NCBI GenBank assembly: GCA_014529385.2
Contig: CM043962.1
Span: forward strand, 41,724,598 to 41,788,597
DNA: 64,000 nt
Origin: Adiantum capillus-veneris
Taxonomy: Eukaryota; Streptophyta; Polypodiopsida; Polypodiales; Pteridaceae
Direction of reading: 5' to 3'
Each line of letters starts with the position of its first letter. Within the stretch, counting starts at the first letter, position 1. The notes under the pieces were generated by a model. It had not been told where the DNA came from, made no database searches, and saw only the letters and a program-made list of their open reading frames with translations. The position numbers and the translations under genes are program-made. Shown piece by piece: positions 1-11,513 of this stretch.

Positions 1-177
1 ATAGCCCTCTATAGTATCTCCATAGGAAGATAATATTAGGTGAGGGCCGTTGGGGGTCCCATATGTTCCTTATGACCGATGTCCATGTGTATTTTTGACC
101 AATGTTTTTGCCACTATTGATGGAGTGAGTAGAACCAATATAATCTAAACTTAAGTGTGCAATAGATCCTTGGTTTT

Positions 178-640
178 TTATTTGGAGAAGTTTTTATTTT
201 TAGGCCACTGCCATGATTTCCAATCAAAATTTAACCTCACAAATGGGCATAGCACATTTTTAAGACCTTTGACAGCTTTGTTGATTAGTATTCTTTTAGT
301 TCCATTGAGGTTGTACTGGGTAGCCAGTTGATCTCCTTCTTTCAAGGGCGTGGTGTCTCCATCCCAAAATTGGGCTAAGTGTTTGAATCCTTTGTTTTTG
401 ACTTGTCTGGCCACTTCTCTCTAGAATAGATTTAGTATACCACTTCTCACTTTTGAGATCCAAGGGGACCAATGTGTTATTGAGTTTTTGAAATATCTAG
501 CTGCCTCCTTCCAATCAAGTATTCCTGCTGCTTTGGTGCGCCCTTGTTGCCACTTAAGGATTGCCCATCTTGGTGCCAGTAGTTTGTCATGAGCACCAAC
601 CTCTTTCCACGAGCCCCCCTGGAGGTTATCTTAGCCTTTT
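178..640 (-). pseudogene. LINE C-terminal region fragment
   Basis: Two abutting minus-strand frames here read as the region after the RT core in some plant LINEs. One contains 'APRWAILKWQQGRTKAAG' (about 580-500). The other, 414-178, contains 'NKGFKHLAQFWDGD' and an 'ATQYNL' stretch. I recognise the pattern only loosely. The position downstream of the RT fragment on the same strand supports the call. There is at least one stop between the two parts, so no protein is expected. Confidence 0.45.
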
Positions 641-1019
641 CAGTCATGTCTCATGTCATGACGGCCCACTTAGTCTTGTTTGGCAATTGAGACCATCAAT
701 TTTTCACACTAAGATTTGGCATGCATTGTAGGGTTGAGGATCCCAATACTGCCTTGTTCCTTAGGTCAAGCAACACACTCCCATTTAGCCCACTGCCATG
801 GTGTTGTATCTTTGGTGTTGTTTTTTCATAGGATTTTTTTTACCGGTTTCAAAAGAAAAATCCAAGTTCATTTTGCAATCTTGAGGAGATCCCAATGAAG
901 GATATATACGGGAGCATAAACAAGTTAATTACTTCCACTCTACTATGGAATGGTAGGAGGACATATGTCAACCTTCACATCTTGCTTTGAGCTTTGTCCA
1001 TGGCCCACTGGAACCTTTG

Positions 1020-1141
1020 TTTGCAGAAAGTCCCCAGTCCTAGGGAGGCTCTCCAAGATGGAAAAAGACCTTTCCTTTTGTTTGCAGAAAGTCCCCAGTC
1101 CTAGGGAGGCTCTCCAAGATGGAAAAAGACCTTTCCTTTTG
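1020..1141. repeat. Exact 61-bp tandem duplication
   Basis: Bases 1020-1080 and 1081-1141 are identical by eye (unit begins TTTGCAGAAAG and ends TTTCCTTTTG). The duplication lies inside the LINE remnant and changes its frame, so it happened after or during decay of that element. Confidence 0.95.
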
Positions 1142-1535
1142 TGACAATTTCTCTTGACCACTTAGAAGGATGAAAAAAGTCATTTTTTGACAATAAACTC
1201 AGTCTTGATTTCTCCACATTGCACTTAGATCCAGACGCTATGGTGAATGTCTCGATAATCTCCAAGGCCTTCCTCATCATCTATGGGCTGGATTTCAAGA
1301 ATGGCAAGGAGTCGTCAATGACAAATAGCTTTACCAAGAGTTATTGACTACCAATTAGCGCCATCCCTTGAGTTTCTTTTCTTGCAGTACTGGCTTCTAG
1401 CATGGTGAAGGGGGGGTGAGTCGATTGCAAATAGCAATGTGGGGAAAGTGGACAACCTTGTTTGATTAACCTTTTAACTTCAAAGGATTCCACAATATTG
1501 TTATTAAATAGCATCTCTAAGTGACTATTAGGTCC

Positions 1536-1889
1536 CTATGTGTAAAATATATGGCATAGTTGAGGACTAAAGCCTAGCACTTTCATTACATCTTCTATGT
1601 ATGACCAAACAATCCGGTCGCACACTTTGTCGGATAGGATACATTCTTGATTGATGAAGTTTGCATACTTGGTGTCGATCATTTCTACCAAAATATTATC
1701 ATACATTAACCTTCCCTTTATGAATCCATGTTGGTGGTGGGAAGTGATAGGTTTATCCAAGTGTGGAGATAGTCTTAGAGCGACAAAGTTTAGGATAGGT
1801 TTAATGAGACCTTTTTTCAAAATTGTGTCTAGCACCCCTTCAACAAGAGCTTTGTTGGCTAATCGTATAATAAGGGTCTTCACGTACAC
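1536..1889 (-). pseudogene. LINE reverse transcriptase fragment
   Basis: This 117-codon open stretch encodes the central part of a non-LTR reverse transcriptase. The visible signature is the block 'HQHGFIKGR...DNILVEMIDTKYA', which corresponds to the LINE consensus 'QsaFvkGRqilDNili', preceded by an 'LANKALVEGVLDTILKKGL' stretch like the usual 'LANRL' region. RT of this class copies element RNA at a nicked genomic target. The frame is closed on both sides by stops and shifts, and the matching upstream and downstream RT motifs lie in other frames. Assignment to the LINE class rests on motif recognition alone. Confidence 0.7.
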
Positions 1890-2070
1890 CTAGAATTCTT
1901 GAAAACTTGATTTTCTTGATGTCCCATCTGGGAGACTTCTCCTTGCCTAGAGAATGTAGTGCAAGCAAGCATTTTTCTTTTGTGAAGGCCTACTCTAGCA
2001 CATTTTCTTCTAAGACTCTTACAATTCTTTTGACAGTGTTGAGAAGTGTGGCTCTTGCCACTTTCACTTC

Positions 2071-2488
2071 TTTGGAGAAAGTTTTTGTCTATCCAATAAT
2101 TTGGCTTAAGTACCTACAGCAATAAACATGAATAGGAAAAGCAGGCAATGGTAGAAGCAAGGAAGGGTTGAGCTTGTGAGTGGGTGGAGGAAGTGGTAAA
2201 GTTTTCAAAAAGGGAATCAAATACCTTTTTACTAGCAAAGCAGTGTCTCTCCAAAATTTAGTGTCTCTCCAAAATTTAAGAAACAGAAGCATGCCATGCC
2301 CCATAATCCATTGCCTACTACATATTCATGGTATTCAAGAACAAGATAACGAACCTAACTTTCCCTTTGAAAATTTGATATGAAGTCCTTGCCACACCCA
2401 TATGAATTTCTCAATTGTAATTAATTTTGTAATTTAGTCTCTATCATAGTCATGTTGGACATATCCTACAATCAACGTATTTTGAGAG
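2071..2488. other. Unassigned spacer between LINE remnant and truncated gypsy LTR
   Basis: No coding, RNA or transposon motif recognised. It contains a short tandem duplication of 18 bp (GTGTCTCTCCAAAATTTA, 2243-2260 and 2261-2278). The right limit is where similarity to the element C LTR stops. Confidence 0.5.
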
Positions 2489-3530
2489 ACACCTTCAAAG
2501 GTGGAGAGAGCTAGCGGGGAATGAGGATAGGGAAGAGGAAGAAGAAACATTCATAGGAGAAAGAATATTTCCTCACTTATCATCACTCTTCTTGCTTAGG
2601 GTACATAATAGCATACTAATGAAGATGGAGAAGATGGCAAGCTTAAGCATTAGAGCATGGCTCTTGGTTGGATGTGCATTCCATGGGGCGGGGGGGGGTT
2701 GGAGAGTATACCTCCCAAGCTAGTTCCCTCCTTGCTTTGGTCGACCCCCTCTTCTAGCACTAGCTTGCGCTTGATTGGATCTCCTCAAGCTTGACCAATC
2801 ACATGCTTAGTGCATATCAAACAACAAGGGTAGCCTTGGGACAAGTGTCTCCCTTTCCCCTTTGAGAGAGAGGACTTGATAAATGCAAAAACAATTAATT
2901 AAATTAACTAAGTTATCATTGGACCCCTTGGGAGGCCAACCAATAGGCTTTAGGTACACTATGAGGTCAACATGAAGAGGAGCTTGACAATTGTCCTAGT
3001 TGCTTTCTTTGTAACAAGCTTACCTTGTGTGAGGGTGTGTGGGTTCTCTCTCTAGCTCCTACAAAGAGGGCTCGTCCCCTCAGGAATAGGGATATGCTTT
3101 GACTTTTTGAACACATTAACCCCTCAAGCACCTTAAGCACCTTAGTCAGCAAGCACGACAAGCATCTCAAGCACCTTAGTCAGCAAGCACAACAAGCACC
3201 TCTATCAGCAAGCACGACAAGCATCTCAAGCTTGGGTCGGGTTCCCACCTCAAGCACGGGCCTATCTTACCTAAGTTCAAAGGAATTTTAACACTAACCT
3301 TTGGAGGTCTTAAATGAAGCAACCATAAGGTCTTTAAGCTCTATTAGCTAGCCTTGCTATTTGACATACCATCTCTCAATTGGACCCCTTAAACGTTGGC
3401 CCCGTGTTGAGATAGATCTGTAAGCACATGTCTATATTCTAACCCTTGTTCTCGTTTATTCTCCCACATTAAATGATCATTTTAATATGAGAAAATCATT
3501 TGGGTAGGTTAGATATTAGATTTTATGACA
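2489..3530 (-). repeat. Truncated 3' LTR of element D (C family)
   Basis: Read on the minus strand it starts TGTCATAAAATCTAATATC at 3530, identical to the start of both C LTRs, and follows the C LTR with substitutions and indels to about the GAAGGTGT at 2489, after which similarity is lost. About 400 bp of the LTR end is missing. It includes the same CTTGAGGTGCTTG-type minisatellite (about 3115-3235) seen in C, in a different repeat arrangement. Confidence 0.9.
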
Positions 3531-3923
3531 TTAACTCTCTCTTGAAATCATAGTCGTCCTCAAGCATGAGGTAGAAGAGATAAAGCCTTAGTCATTAGCC
3601 AATGTTTCTTACCGGGTAAAGGATCCCTTTTTACCATACGACATCATTCCAAGATGGATGACTAATCCATTTGGTGCTCGGGAGACATAGCTTCCGCAAG
3701 CATGTCTGCTCTTTAGTCCATTTCATTCTCCCAAAATAGAGTGACAAATTCTACTTGGTGTTTGAGAGACGTCGTCATCACAAACATGATTGAAAGCATG
3801 CATACTACTTAAATTTGTGCATAATAAAAAGAGAATTAATCTTATAAGACAAAGACATAGGTCATTTAAAAGAAATATGTACATCTGTTTACTCTAATGT
3901 AGCATACTAAGCATTGACAAGGT
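3531..3923 (-). other. 3' noncoding region and polypurine tract of element D
   Basis: Noncoding sequence between the chromodomain stop and the LTR, matching 34537-34896 of element C. The minus-strand purine tract CAAGAGAGAG just before the LTR (about 3536-3547) is the likely primer of plus-strand synthesis. Confidence 0.7.
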
Positions 3924-5073
3924 TCATACTATCCTTAAATTGTATTCCTTACATCCATCTAGCATCTTCAAAAGGATAATTTTTAACTTGATAAGATATC
4001 TTCGGATCATCTTACCATGTCGTAGTACCTTGTCTTCATGCAGAAGGATAGCTTCAGGTTGTAGCACCTCTTCTTGGTTTTTGATTTTGGGAGGGTCTTC
4101 AATAATTGATTCACTTGGTGGCTCTCCTTTGTAGGGCTTAAGTAGGCTCACATGAAAAGCATTGCATATGAGCCAATGGCTGGGCCGCTTGAGTTGATAA
4201 GCCATCTCATTGATTGGCTTCAAGATTTGAAAAGGACCATAGTATCTTTTTGCTAGTTTAGCATAATACTTTTGATGGCCCGTAGGATTTTTGCCCGATG
4301 TTTGCCTCAATCAAACCTTGGAAACTTATGTAGGACCCAATCATTTTCTTTGAATATCAAGGCCCTTTTGTGCTTGTCGGGGAATCTTTTTGCCTTTGTT
4401 GAGAGATGGATATAGCCTCCTTAATCTTTTGGAAAGATTCTTGTAGGTCACGGCTATACTCATTAGCAACGAAGATCTTCCGATGTACTTTAAGTAGCAA
4501 GGGACTTTTAGGTCTTCCCTCGATGATTTCAAAGGTGCTTTTCCCGTAGAAGTATGGATAGTAGTATTATAGGCATACTCTACAAGGGGTAGGTACTTTT
4601 CCCATTGTGAGCATTGATCTACTTTTGTAACATAAGTCTTTATTAGATCAAGTATCGTAAGATTGGCTATCTCACTTTGGCCATTTGTTTGTGGGTGATA
4701 GGCCAAAGAGAAATTTAATCTTGTACCTAGATTTTTAAAGAGACCTTTCCAAAAATTACTGGTCATTCTAGGATCTCTATCTAAAACAATGGATGTTGGC
4801 AATCCATGGTGTTTGAAAATATGAGATATGAAGAGAGTTTCCATTTGGTGTGCCTTAATAGTCTTTTTGACAGGAATAAAGTGTGCTTGTTTGCTAAACC
4901 TATCGACTATTGTCCATATTCCCATGGATAGACTTGGGTAATCCAAAGATAAAATCCATGCATATACTCTCCCATGGTGAATTAGGGATTGGTAATCGCT
5001 GGATTAATCCAGGTTGCTCCCCTCTATCATACTTAGACTTTTAGCATACCACACATTTTAAAACATACTCTTG
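3924..5073 (-). pseudogene. Element D integrase core and chromodomain (degenerate)
   Basis: Two overlapping frames encode the 3' end of a gypsy pol gene. At 4946-4341 the integrase core is clear: '[15 protein letters not shown]', 'LDRDPRMTSNFW' (the usual SDRDP has Ser changed to Leu) and 'YHPQTNGQSEIAN' with the catalytic Glu. At 4310-3924 follows 'YYGPFQILKPINE' and a chromodomain-like tail 'EEVLQPEAILLHEDKVLRHG', which in chromoviruses guides integration to chromatin. The shift between core and tail occurs after 'GKAP' at about 4530, the same site as in element C. The first catalytic Asp lies near 4990-4960, upstream of the longest open frame. Integrase joins cDNA ends to host DNA; this copy is inactive. 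Confidence 0.85.
5069..5073. repeat. Target site duplication of element A, left copy (TCTTG)
   Basis: TCTTG directly precedes the TG of the left LTR and is repeated at 44449-44453 after the CA of the right LTR. Both flanks lie within the same minus-strand integrase sequence of element D. Confidence 0.92.
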
Positions 5074-5976
5074 TGTTAGCAAGCTAACACGAACACCATT
5101 TTTTTGGAGTTCTCCTTGTAAAACATTTATTATTTTGATAAATCGGGAATATTGTAACTCCTATTTTCTCTGATAAACCTTGTAATTAATGAGCCAGGGC
5201 TACAAGCTTCTAGATTGTATCAGCCAGTCAATTCCCAGTTTTTGTAGAACTCCAGATTATTAATTTTGACCACCCAAAAACCTTGGCTAAGGTATAAAAG
5301 CCAATTTTTGTAAGTTTTTTATAGGTTTTTGGATAAGAAATACGCTCACTTATCTCCTTCTCACGCTTCCTACTCCCTCTAGGATTGTCACATTGCGAAT
5401 GCGTTTGTTACATTGCAACCGCATGTAAGAGCTCTACTCATTGACGTAAGCCATTCATAGTATTTTGTAGCTTTTGGCGTCGCCGATCCGCGACCTAATT
5501 TCATCATAACTAGAAATTTACACTTTTAAATCGAAAACTAAGCATAAGCGGGGTATTGAGGCATCATTGCTAAGCATTTAGATGCATTCTGGGTTGAAAA
5601 CGACTAGGTCAAAAATCCATTGTTGTTAATAATCGCGATTTTGAAACTTGACCTAAAGTGGGGTTTGAGACCATAGGCATGTGTGTTTAGGTCTTATAAA
5701 CTTGTCCTAAAAGTTTCGTTACGTTTGGATATCATTTGATGCTGTAACGGATGTGATTTGCTTACCGATAAGCGATTGGCTTTTGGTGATTTCAGTCACT
5801 TGAGTGTAGATTGAGTTAGATGTGAGTTGTTAGTTGTTTTCCAAGAGATTGACAACCTCTAGTTGTAGCCTCTATGCACTAGTGAGTCAGCTTCATCCCA
5901 TGGTTTGACAAATTAATCGTGGTTCTCGTTAATACTGCAATAAGATAGGATAGTGAGGTTAGACATGTGTCCCACA
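5074..5976 (+). repeat. 5' LTR of element A
   Basis: 903 bp, starting TGTTAGCAAGCTAACACG and ending CCCACA. It aligns with 43528-44448 over its length with visible substitutions and small indels, including about 18 extra bases in the right copy (around 43800-43818), so the pair is clearly older than the LTRs of C. It contains a TATA box and a half-copy of the element's palindrome at 5625-5640. Confidence 0.93.
5293..5299 (+). promoter_or_regulatory. TATA box in 5' LTR of element A
   Basis: TATAAAA in the context AAGGTATAAAAGCC, conserved at the matching position of the right LTR (43750-43756). Its location about 220 bp into the LTR fits a U3 promoter driving the genomic RNA. Confidence 0.7.
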
Positions 5977-5996
5977 TTTGGCGCAGCTATCGAGGA
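5977..5996 (+). other. Putative primer binding site of element A
   Basis: TTTGGCGCAGCTATCGAGGA follows the LTR's CA directly. The TGGCGC start resembles the TGGCGCC-type sites of Tat/Athila-like gypsy elements, which pair with a tRNA 3' end; the rest does not match that site well and no primer tRNA can be named with certainty. Confidence 0.6.
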
Positions 5997-8036
5997 TCAA
6001 AGAGACCTAAACTAGGAAAAAACACGAGCGTCTTGTGTAATTGTCCTTTAACTTCCTCTAGGTTCGCCTAGAGTTTAAAACTTTCTTTTAGAAACCGCAT
6101 AGCTTAAGTCTTTTGCTGTGTAGAGATAGATTGGAAGTAATCGTACTTGCTGAGTACCTTTAGGACTGTAGGATTGTAGATTTAGATTAGGATTTGGAGA
6201 ATGATTGGTAGATGAAACAATTCTTAAGATCAAGACTCTGAAAAACATTAAAAACACTAAAAAACGAGTGTTTGTGAACACTTTCCACAACCCCATTGCA
6301 TGAGAATCTAGGAGTAGGGTAAGTAGGATCCGAGGTGGATTTCAGAACATTGCTCTCTCTGAAAGAATCAAGTGTGAGTTGTTATTGGAAGTGTAGAGTT
6401 TCAAATCTACAGCTAGAAATAGCTTGAAAAGACTCGAATCCACTCAATCCGAGTGGAGAGTAAGCCTAAGAGTTGTCCGAACCAGTGGGTAAGCTCAAAG
6501 ACACTTCGAGGTAAAACTTTCAAGAAGTTGACCAAAACTCAGATTATTTAATTTTTCTTGACATTTTAGGCCACATTAAGTTTTGACTTGATTTATAGGC
6601 TTAAAAAACATCATAAAAAGACTGTCTTTGAGAAAATTGCAAAAGAATACTCATTTCAAGCCTAAAGTCAATAATCATGATTATTAACTTTCTGCTCTAA
6701 ATTGGCCAAGGTTCATACCATCGACTCATTGCATGTGTACAAACAACTTTTGTAAAGACCCAAAAGATTTGGATCACTAAACTGGCAAAAAACAGGGTAA
6801 AAACTAAAGTTTGTACTGACTTTTTGAATCTTGAGCATAAATTTGGAAAAAATTTGTCCAAACTTGTTGAAATTTGATTCATAGGCTTATGTTGATGTGA
6901 TAAACATGTGTATATGCTCAGTTGACCAAAAATTTGCAAAAATTTATCAGAAGTAAATAATCATTATTATTTACATCTACCCTATTTTTTAACTTTTTTG
7001 ACCAAGTCTGCATACCACTAGCTTCACCATGTTATAATAAGCCCACAAACCAAGTTTGGTAAGATTTGGACCACTAGAATGAAATTGGTGACTAAAATTG
7101 CAAAGTTAGTCTACGGACATATAGTTGATGACCATTTGACCAAAAATTGTCCAAACAGGATGGAAATTGGCTAGTGACCTTAACTTAAGGTGCTTAACAT
7201 ATCTGTGTCAAAGTTGGGGCAAAAATTTGCATCAATTTGTCAGAAGTAAATAATCGTGATTATTTACATCTGTTTCAAAATTTGATGATTTTGCAAATTT
7301 GAGTATACCACAAGGTCAAGCACATCAAGTAGACCTCACAAATCAATTTTGGTGAAATTTGGATCCCAAAAGTGAGACTTCAGCCAGATTCTCAAAATTA
7401 GAGTCAGCAAACACCAAACAGTTGATAAACTTGATCAGAATTGGTCCAGACTTGTTGAAATTTTCCCAGACTCTAACAAGTTGTATACTTGCCAAACCTA
7501 TCAAAAAAGTACAAAAATTTGACAAAAGTAAATAATCACGATTATTTACTTCTACTATTCAGAGACATCATTTTGGACTTTTGAACTCATACAGTGATGG
7601 ACCAACATAATATAAGGCCACAGGGAAATTTTGGGTTCAATCGGATCAAAATTGGTACAGATACACGTGGTTTACAGGTTGCAGATTAGACCTTTGATTT
7701 TGCTAAAGTCGAATATAAAAGTCAAAGTTTGACTCCCATAGCACGATTTGAAGTGATACATAGAGACCAATCACGAGAGTTCTCAAGAACTCTACTGTCG
7801 TTATAGAAGAATAGCTAACTTGATTAATTTTGTATAGGAATCAGGTTGCAGACGAGAAATCAGTGGCTTGACAGAAAGTTGCAATTGAATCGAGTGGAAA
7901 TTGACGACAAGTCAATCCAAAGGTAAGTACTCTATCCAGGGCTTCATAAGTCTATATGAACCTTAGATCTGGTCGTGTACTAGGAAATTAGGGCATACTC
8001 AGAGAAACCTCCAGTAGAGTATATACCAAAGAAAGC
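5997..8036 (+). other. 5' leader of element A with periodic palindromes
   Basis: About 2 kb without a credible ORF. From 6667 to 7549 it carries four copies of a near-palindrome (core AATAATCGCGATTATT with variable centre) at 6667-6688, 6953-6974, 7246-7267 and 7528-7549. The spacings are 286, 293 and 282 bp, with recognisable common words just upstream (CAAAAATTTG, CAGAAGTAAATAATC). The same motif with similar spacing returns in the 3' spacer of A. Confidence 0.85.
6667..7549. repeat. Array of four ~287-bp degenerate units with conserved palindrome (5' set)
   Basis: Palindrome copies at 6667-6688 (centre ATCATGAT), 6953-6974 (centre degenerate), 7246-7267 (CGTG centre) and 7528-7549 (CACG centre). 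The palindrome is far better conserved than the DNA between copies. Sequence between them still shows shared phrases, which suggests an ancient tandem array whose palindromic part was retained. Confidence 0.85.
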
Positions 8037-8675
8037 ATGAATCAAGGCAATTCCTTGCACACAATTCTTGAAGAATTCTCAGACACTTTTTCAGATTCAA
8101 CATCCGAAATGTCTTCTTACTCGACTCACTCAAAAACCGGAACGACAGTGCGCTATAAGCATATACTATCTTTTTACAAGACTAACCGTCATGGAGCCCA
8201 GGTTTACTTGGACCCTAACGAGGAGTATGCTATTCGCATTGATGACCATGGTATTGAGTTCGAAGAAGAGGTTAGGGCAAACAAACAAGGAAAAATGTAC
8301 ATGGATCAAAACGGAACTCAGTATTTACAGGTCAAAAACCCTGACGTGGCAAACAAATGGGGGTTAGAAGTAAACACTATAATCCTAAATATGTCAGTAA
8401 AAGAAGGACCACCAACTTTGGAATTCGAGGGATACGATTAAGTAGACCTGAAGCCTTTGGAACGGCTTAGTACGGATAACCCTAGGATCGGAGTCTATTG
8501 TTGGGAAGATAGAAACATAAAAGATCTTTTGTGGACTTCTCATGCCAAACCAGGACAATTAATGGCCATGAAGATCATCTATATCTTCAAGATCAAAGAT
8601 AAGGGATCAGCAGATCTACCAACCTACCTCTTTAGGGATTGTTATAACAACAACTTTGTTATGATGACTCCTTAG
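8037..8675 (+). pseudogene. Element A gag, N-terminal part
   Basis: The first ATG after the leader opens a frame of 134 codons. After a TAA at 8439-8441 it continues in the same frame to the TAG at 8673-8675, where the CACTA element is inserted. The product is acidic at the start ('LHTILEEFSDTFSDSTSEMSS') and has no domain I recognise. Its place is that of a gag leader region, and removal of the CACTA element continues the frame into 10002. A role as the N-terminal part of the structural polyprotein is inferred from position only. Two in-frame nonsense codons make it inactive. Confidence 0.65.
8672..8675. repeat. Direct repeat TTAG flanking CACTA element, left copy
   Basis: TTAG immediately precedes the CACTA end and is repeated at 9998-10001. 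CACTA elements normally duplicate 3 bp, so one of the four bases may match by chance. Removing the element plus one TTAG keeps the gag frame. Confidence 0.75.
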
Positions 8676-9997
8676 CACTAGGTTGGTAACCTAACAGGAC
8701 ATAAAAGTGTCCTTTCAGGGTTTTGAAAAAAACCTCCAAAACCATAGTAGATCCACTCATTTTGTAAAATCCTTTCATGAGGTTATAGTTCAAGGCCTAC
8801 TATACATGGAAAAAATAAGAAACTTGTAAAATTTCTCATCTTTTGGTCACACCAAGCCTCCAAAGTTGATGGATCAGTGCATTTTCATCAAAACAGTCAT
8901 TTCTTATGTTTTGTTGCATAAAAATAAGATTAGGGATTTTTGTAGGACATGATATAAATTCCCTAGTTAACTTCAATGGGTTGGCGATCAGAACATATGA
9001 TTGCTTCTCACTCACTATTTTTTGTTTTGCCAAAATAAATAGGTACAAAAAAGTTGAATTTTTACCATTCTGCAAACCTATCATCAAAGTTTCTATAGCC
9101 ACGCTCAATACAAATAATATATGCATGTTTTCTTAGTTCCCTATTGTCCTTTATGTTCATAAGGAGCCATGGAGCATGTCAAAAGAATAATAAATCTCTT
9201 ACCAAGGAGAATCTTGGGGACAAAGATGAAGTGCTAAATACAGCAAACATGAAAAAATTGGGTTCAACATTATGAGTTGTAGAATCCCATAGAAACTATT
9301 TAATATATAGCCAAATTTGATCCTTATGACTAGATATGGTTACTACCTACAAAATGCATGTGGTTGTCACGAGAAACTAACAATATTGAAAACGCTATAC
9401 TTGATATACTAGAATGTTTCATTTTCTTCTATAATTGAAAAAATCAACCATCGTTGTGTACTATGCAAAATAGGGTATTAGGTGCCCCAAAACTCGAGGA
9501 ATATTAGCTTTATGTTACAATATGCGACAGGGAAAATAAAAAATGCATTTGGATATCATGAAATCCACCAAAAAAAATCATAGAAGAGCTAGAATTGGCT
9601 AAAAAACAGGATTTGACAATTTTTGTAATTTGGTCATAGCTTACAACTTTAATATTTATTTCTCCCTAGAAGCATCAGGACATGTTGAGGACTACTAAAG
9701 ATAGTTCTCTAGCATTATAGACCTCACAAACATGAATTCTAGAGTGGTATAGCTGCAAAAAGTTGAAAAAAGGCAAAAACAGGACCCGTTTTTTTACACA
9801 GTTTAGGTTGTGAAATGTTGTGCAAGGACAAGGTTAAAGATGGAATTGATATTCCAAAAAAATGTTCAGTTTTTTTCAACTCATGAGACAACTTTCTAGA
9901 TAGATAGCACCTCAAAATCCATTTTGAAACTCTTGACATAATTCAAGGAAAATGGTCACTTAACAGGACATAAAAGTGTCCCATTACCAACCTAGTG
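8676..9997. mobile_element. Non-autonomous CACTA (En/Spm-type) DNA transposon
   Basis: The 1322-bp segment begins CACTAGGTTGGTAA and ends with its exact inverse complement TTACCAACCTAGTG. CACTA termini define the CMC superfamily. Next to each end lies the subterminal sequence AACAGGACATAAAAGTGTCC (8694-8713 and 9962-9981), itself an imperfect palindrome (GGACA...TGTCC). No transposase reading frame is visible on either strand, so movement would need an enzyme supplied by another copy. The interior is AT-rich and otherwise featureless. Confidence 0.85.
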
Positions 9998-10132
9998 TTA
10001 GGAGGTAGAACAAACCAAATACCAAGGGTATTCCATACGGGATTCGATATTGGGGCAAGGACTAGAAACAATTCCAAGCAATGAACACCGTGAGAGATCA
10101 TCTGAGAGTAATGTAAAGAAACCAGAACCCAC
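9998..10132 (+). pseudogene. Element A gag, second part (between CACTA and B insertions)
   Basis: After the right TTAG the gag frame resumes at 10002 (GAG GTA GAA...) and runs open for 43 codons, including 'GLETIPSNEHRERSSESN', until it is cut by element B at 10133. Removing B and one 4-bp CCAC continues the frame at 21027. The segment is hydrophilic and not diagnostic alone; its identity comes from frame continuity with the recognisable gag domain beyond B. Confidence 0.7.
10129..10132. repeat. Probable target site duplication of element B (CCAC), left copy
   Basis: CCAC at 10129-10132 is repeated at 21023-21026. A 4-bp duplication is shorter than the usual 5 bp for gypsy elements, but deleting B plus one CCAC leaves the gag frame of A in register (43 codons plus two bases, then 21027), which supports it. 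Confidence 0.75.
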
Positions 10133-10296
10133 TGACAGATGCAAAGCGGACCCCAAACCCCGACGGCCTCTAAAACACCGGGGGCCGAATGGCGCGTCTC
10201 GAGCCTGCCACGGTAGAGTGAACAGGGGGCACCACCTAGCTTTGAGCGGCTAGGACGCAAAACCACGATGATATGAACACCGTAAACCTACACACC

Positions 10297-10378
<82 letters not shown>

Positions 10379-11216
10379 ATATTGATAAATGATGAAAACC
10401 CTCAGGGGTGTGAGGCTGAATTATTTCTGCAATATTTACAAAGTGGCATGCCGTGGTGGTAGAGAGGTAGGGAGCGGAGGTGGTGCAACCTTCTTGGTGC
10501 GTTCTCTAAGACGGCTCAATGATTGTGAATACTTACTACCAAGAGTGTGCATACGTGTGTGCATCGACCATTGGAGTCGAGAGATGGATGTGGTTCCCTT
10601 CGCATGGTGCAATTCCCAAGGCAAACCCAACACACAAGACCCCTCCCCGTGATGGTGATAGTGTTAATCCTTCCCACTACACTCTACCAAATGCTTGGCT
10701 CCTCATGAATTGCCCCCCCCCCCCCCCCCCCCCGAGATATTGACCTCTCAGTGTCAATTTATAGGTGTTGGCTGCTTGGATTATGGTAATCCCAGTGTGG
10801 TTAGGGTAAGCTTAATCGGGGAGACAAAGCAAGTGGTGGGCCCGGTGTGGTTGACCCTTGCTTTGTTTTGGGAGGTTATTAAAAGATGGGAATCTCTAGG
10901 TGGGCCTTTGTGACCATCACCTAGAGAGAGGATATTTACAAAAAGTGGAAATTTACAATGGCTCTGTTGAAAACTGAAGATAATGATGAAAATAACCTAT
11001 ATATTACTGGGATGGCATCGAGGTTGTGTCTTGCCGGCGAAAAGCGTGTTTTTGGTGCATCGGTGTCGAGCGTACTTCTTTTCGGAGTCTTTCGGGGCAT
11101 GCCTTCGGCGCATTTTCTCTTTTTGTTGTTGGCGGCACGTGCTTTACATCCTTCTTCTTTTATTCGTTGATGTCGTAGTCGATTTTCTCCTTTGTATTTG
11201 TGGTGCGGTGCGTATA

Positions 11217-11287
<71 letters not shown>

Positions 11288-11481
11288 TCGTGCATGAGGA
11301 CGGGTGTGTATGTATGTATATGTATGTGTGTGCGAAAACGTGCGTGGGAAGGAGGCTTTATATATATAATATATATATAGTTTTTTTTTTTAGTTTTTTT
11401 TCTTGTTGATGGCGGATGGCCTGCTTCTGCGCGAGGCGGATGGGGGGGGGGGGTGTGTGTGGTAGAGAGAGTGTGTGTGCG

Positions 11482-11513
<32 letters not shown>

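Larger units (their letters stand above)
150..2070 (-). mobile_element. Decayed LINE (non-LTR retrotransposon) remnant
   Basis: Minus-strand conceptual translation shows scattered pieces of a plant LINE reverse transcriptase in the right order. Near 2000-1930 there is a segment resembling the LINE motif 'lgkeKSPGWDG'. At 1889-1536 lies the RT block with 'HQHGFIKGR' and 'DNILVEM'. Near 1320-1200 is a degraded 'DDS' active-site region followed by 'GSKCNVEKS'. At 640-178 is a C-terminal segment with 'APRWAILKWQQGR'. Frames are broken many times and no endonuclease domain was found, so the copy is dead and probably truncated. Ends are approximate because no poly-A tail or target duplication could be identified. 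Confidence 0.7.
2489..5073 (-). mobile_element. Gypsy element D, 3' part (left of insertion A)
   Basis: This minus-strand segment is homologous to the 3' third of element C: part of an LTR (2489-3530), a 3' noncoding stretch, and the integrase with C-terminal chromodomain (3924-5073). It is cut at 5073 by element A. The same minus-strand integrase resumes at 44449 beyond A, so the two blocks are one older element. TCTTG at 5069-5073 is repeated at 44449-44453. The outer end at about 2489 lacks the last ~400 bp of the LTR. Confidence 0.9.

Noticed and set aside
1-150. Possible gene or LINE 3' end
   Set aside because: No motif, poly-A or target duplication seen; left unassigned.
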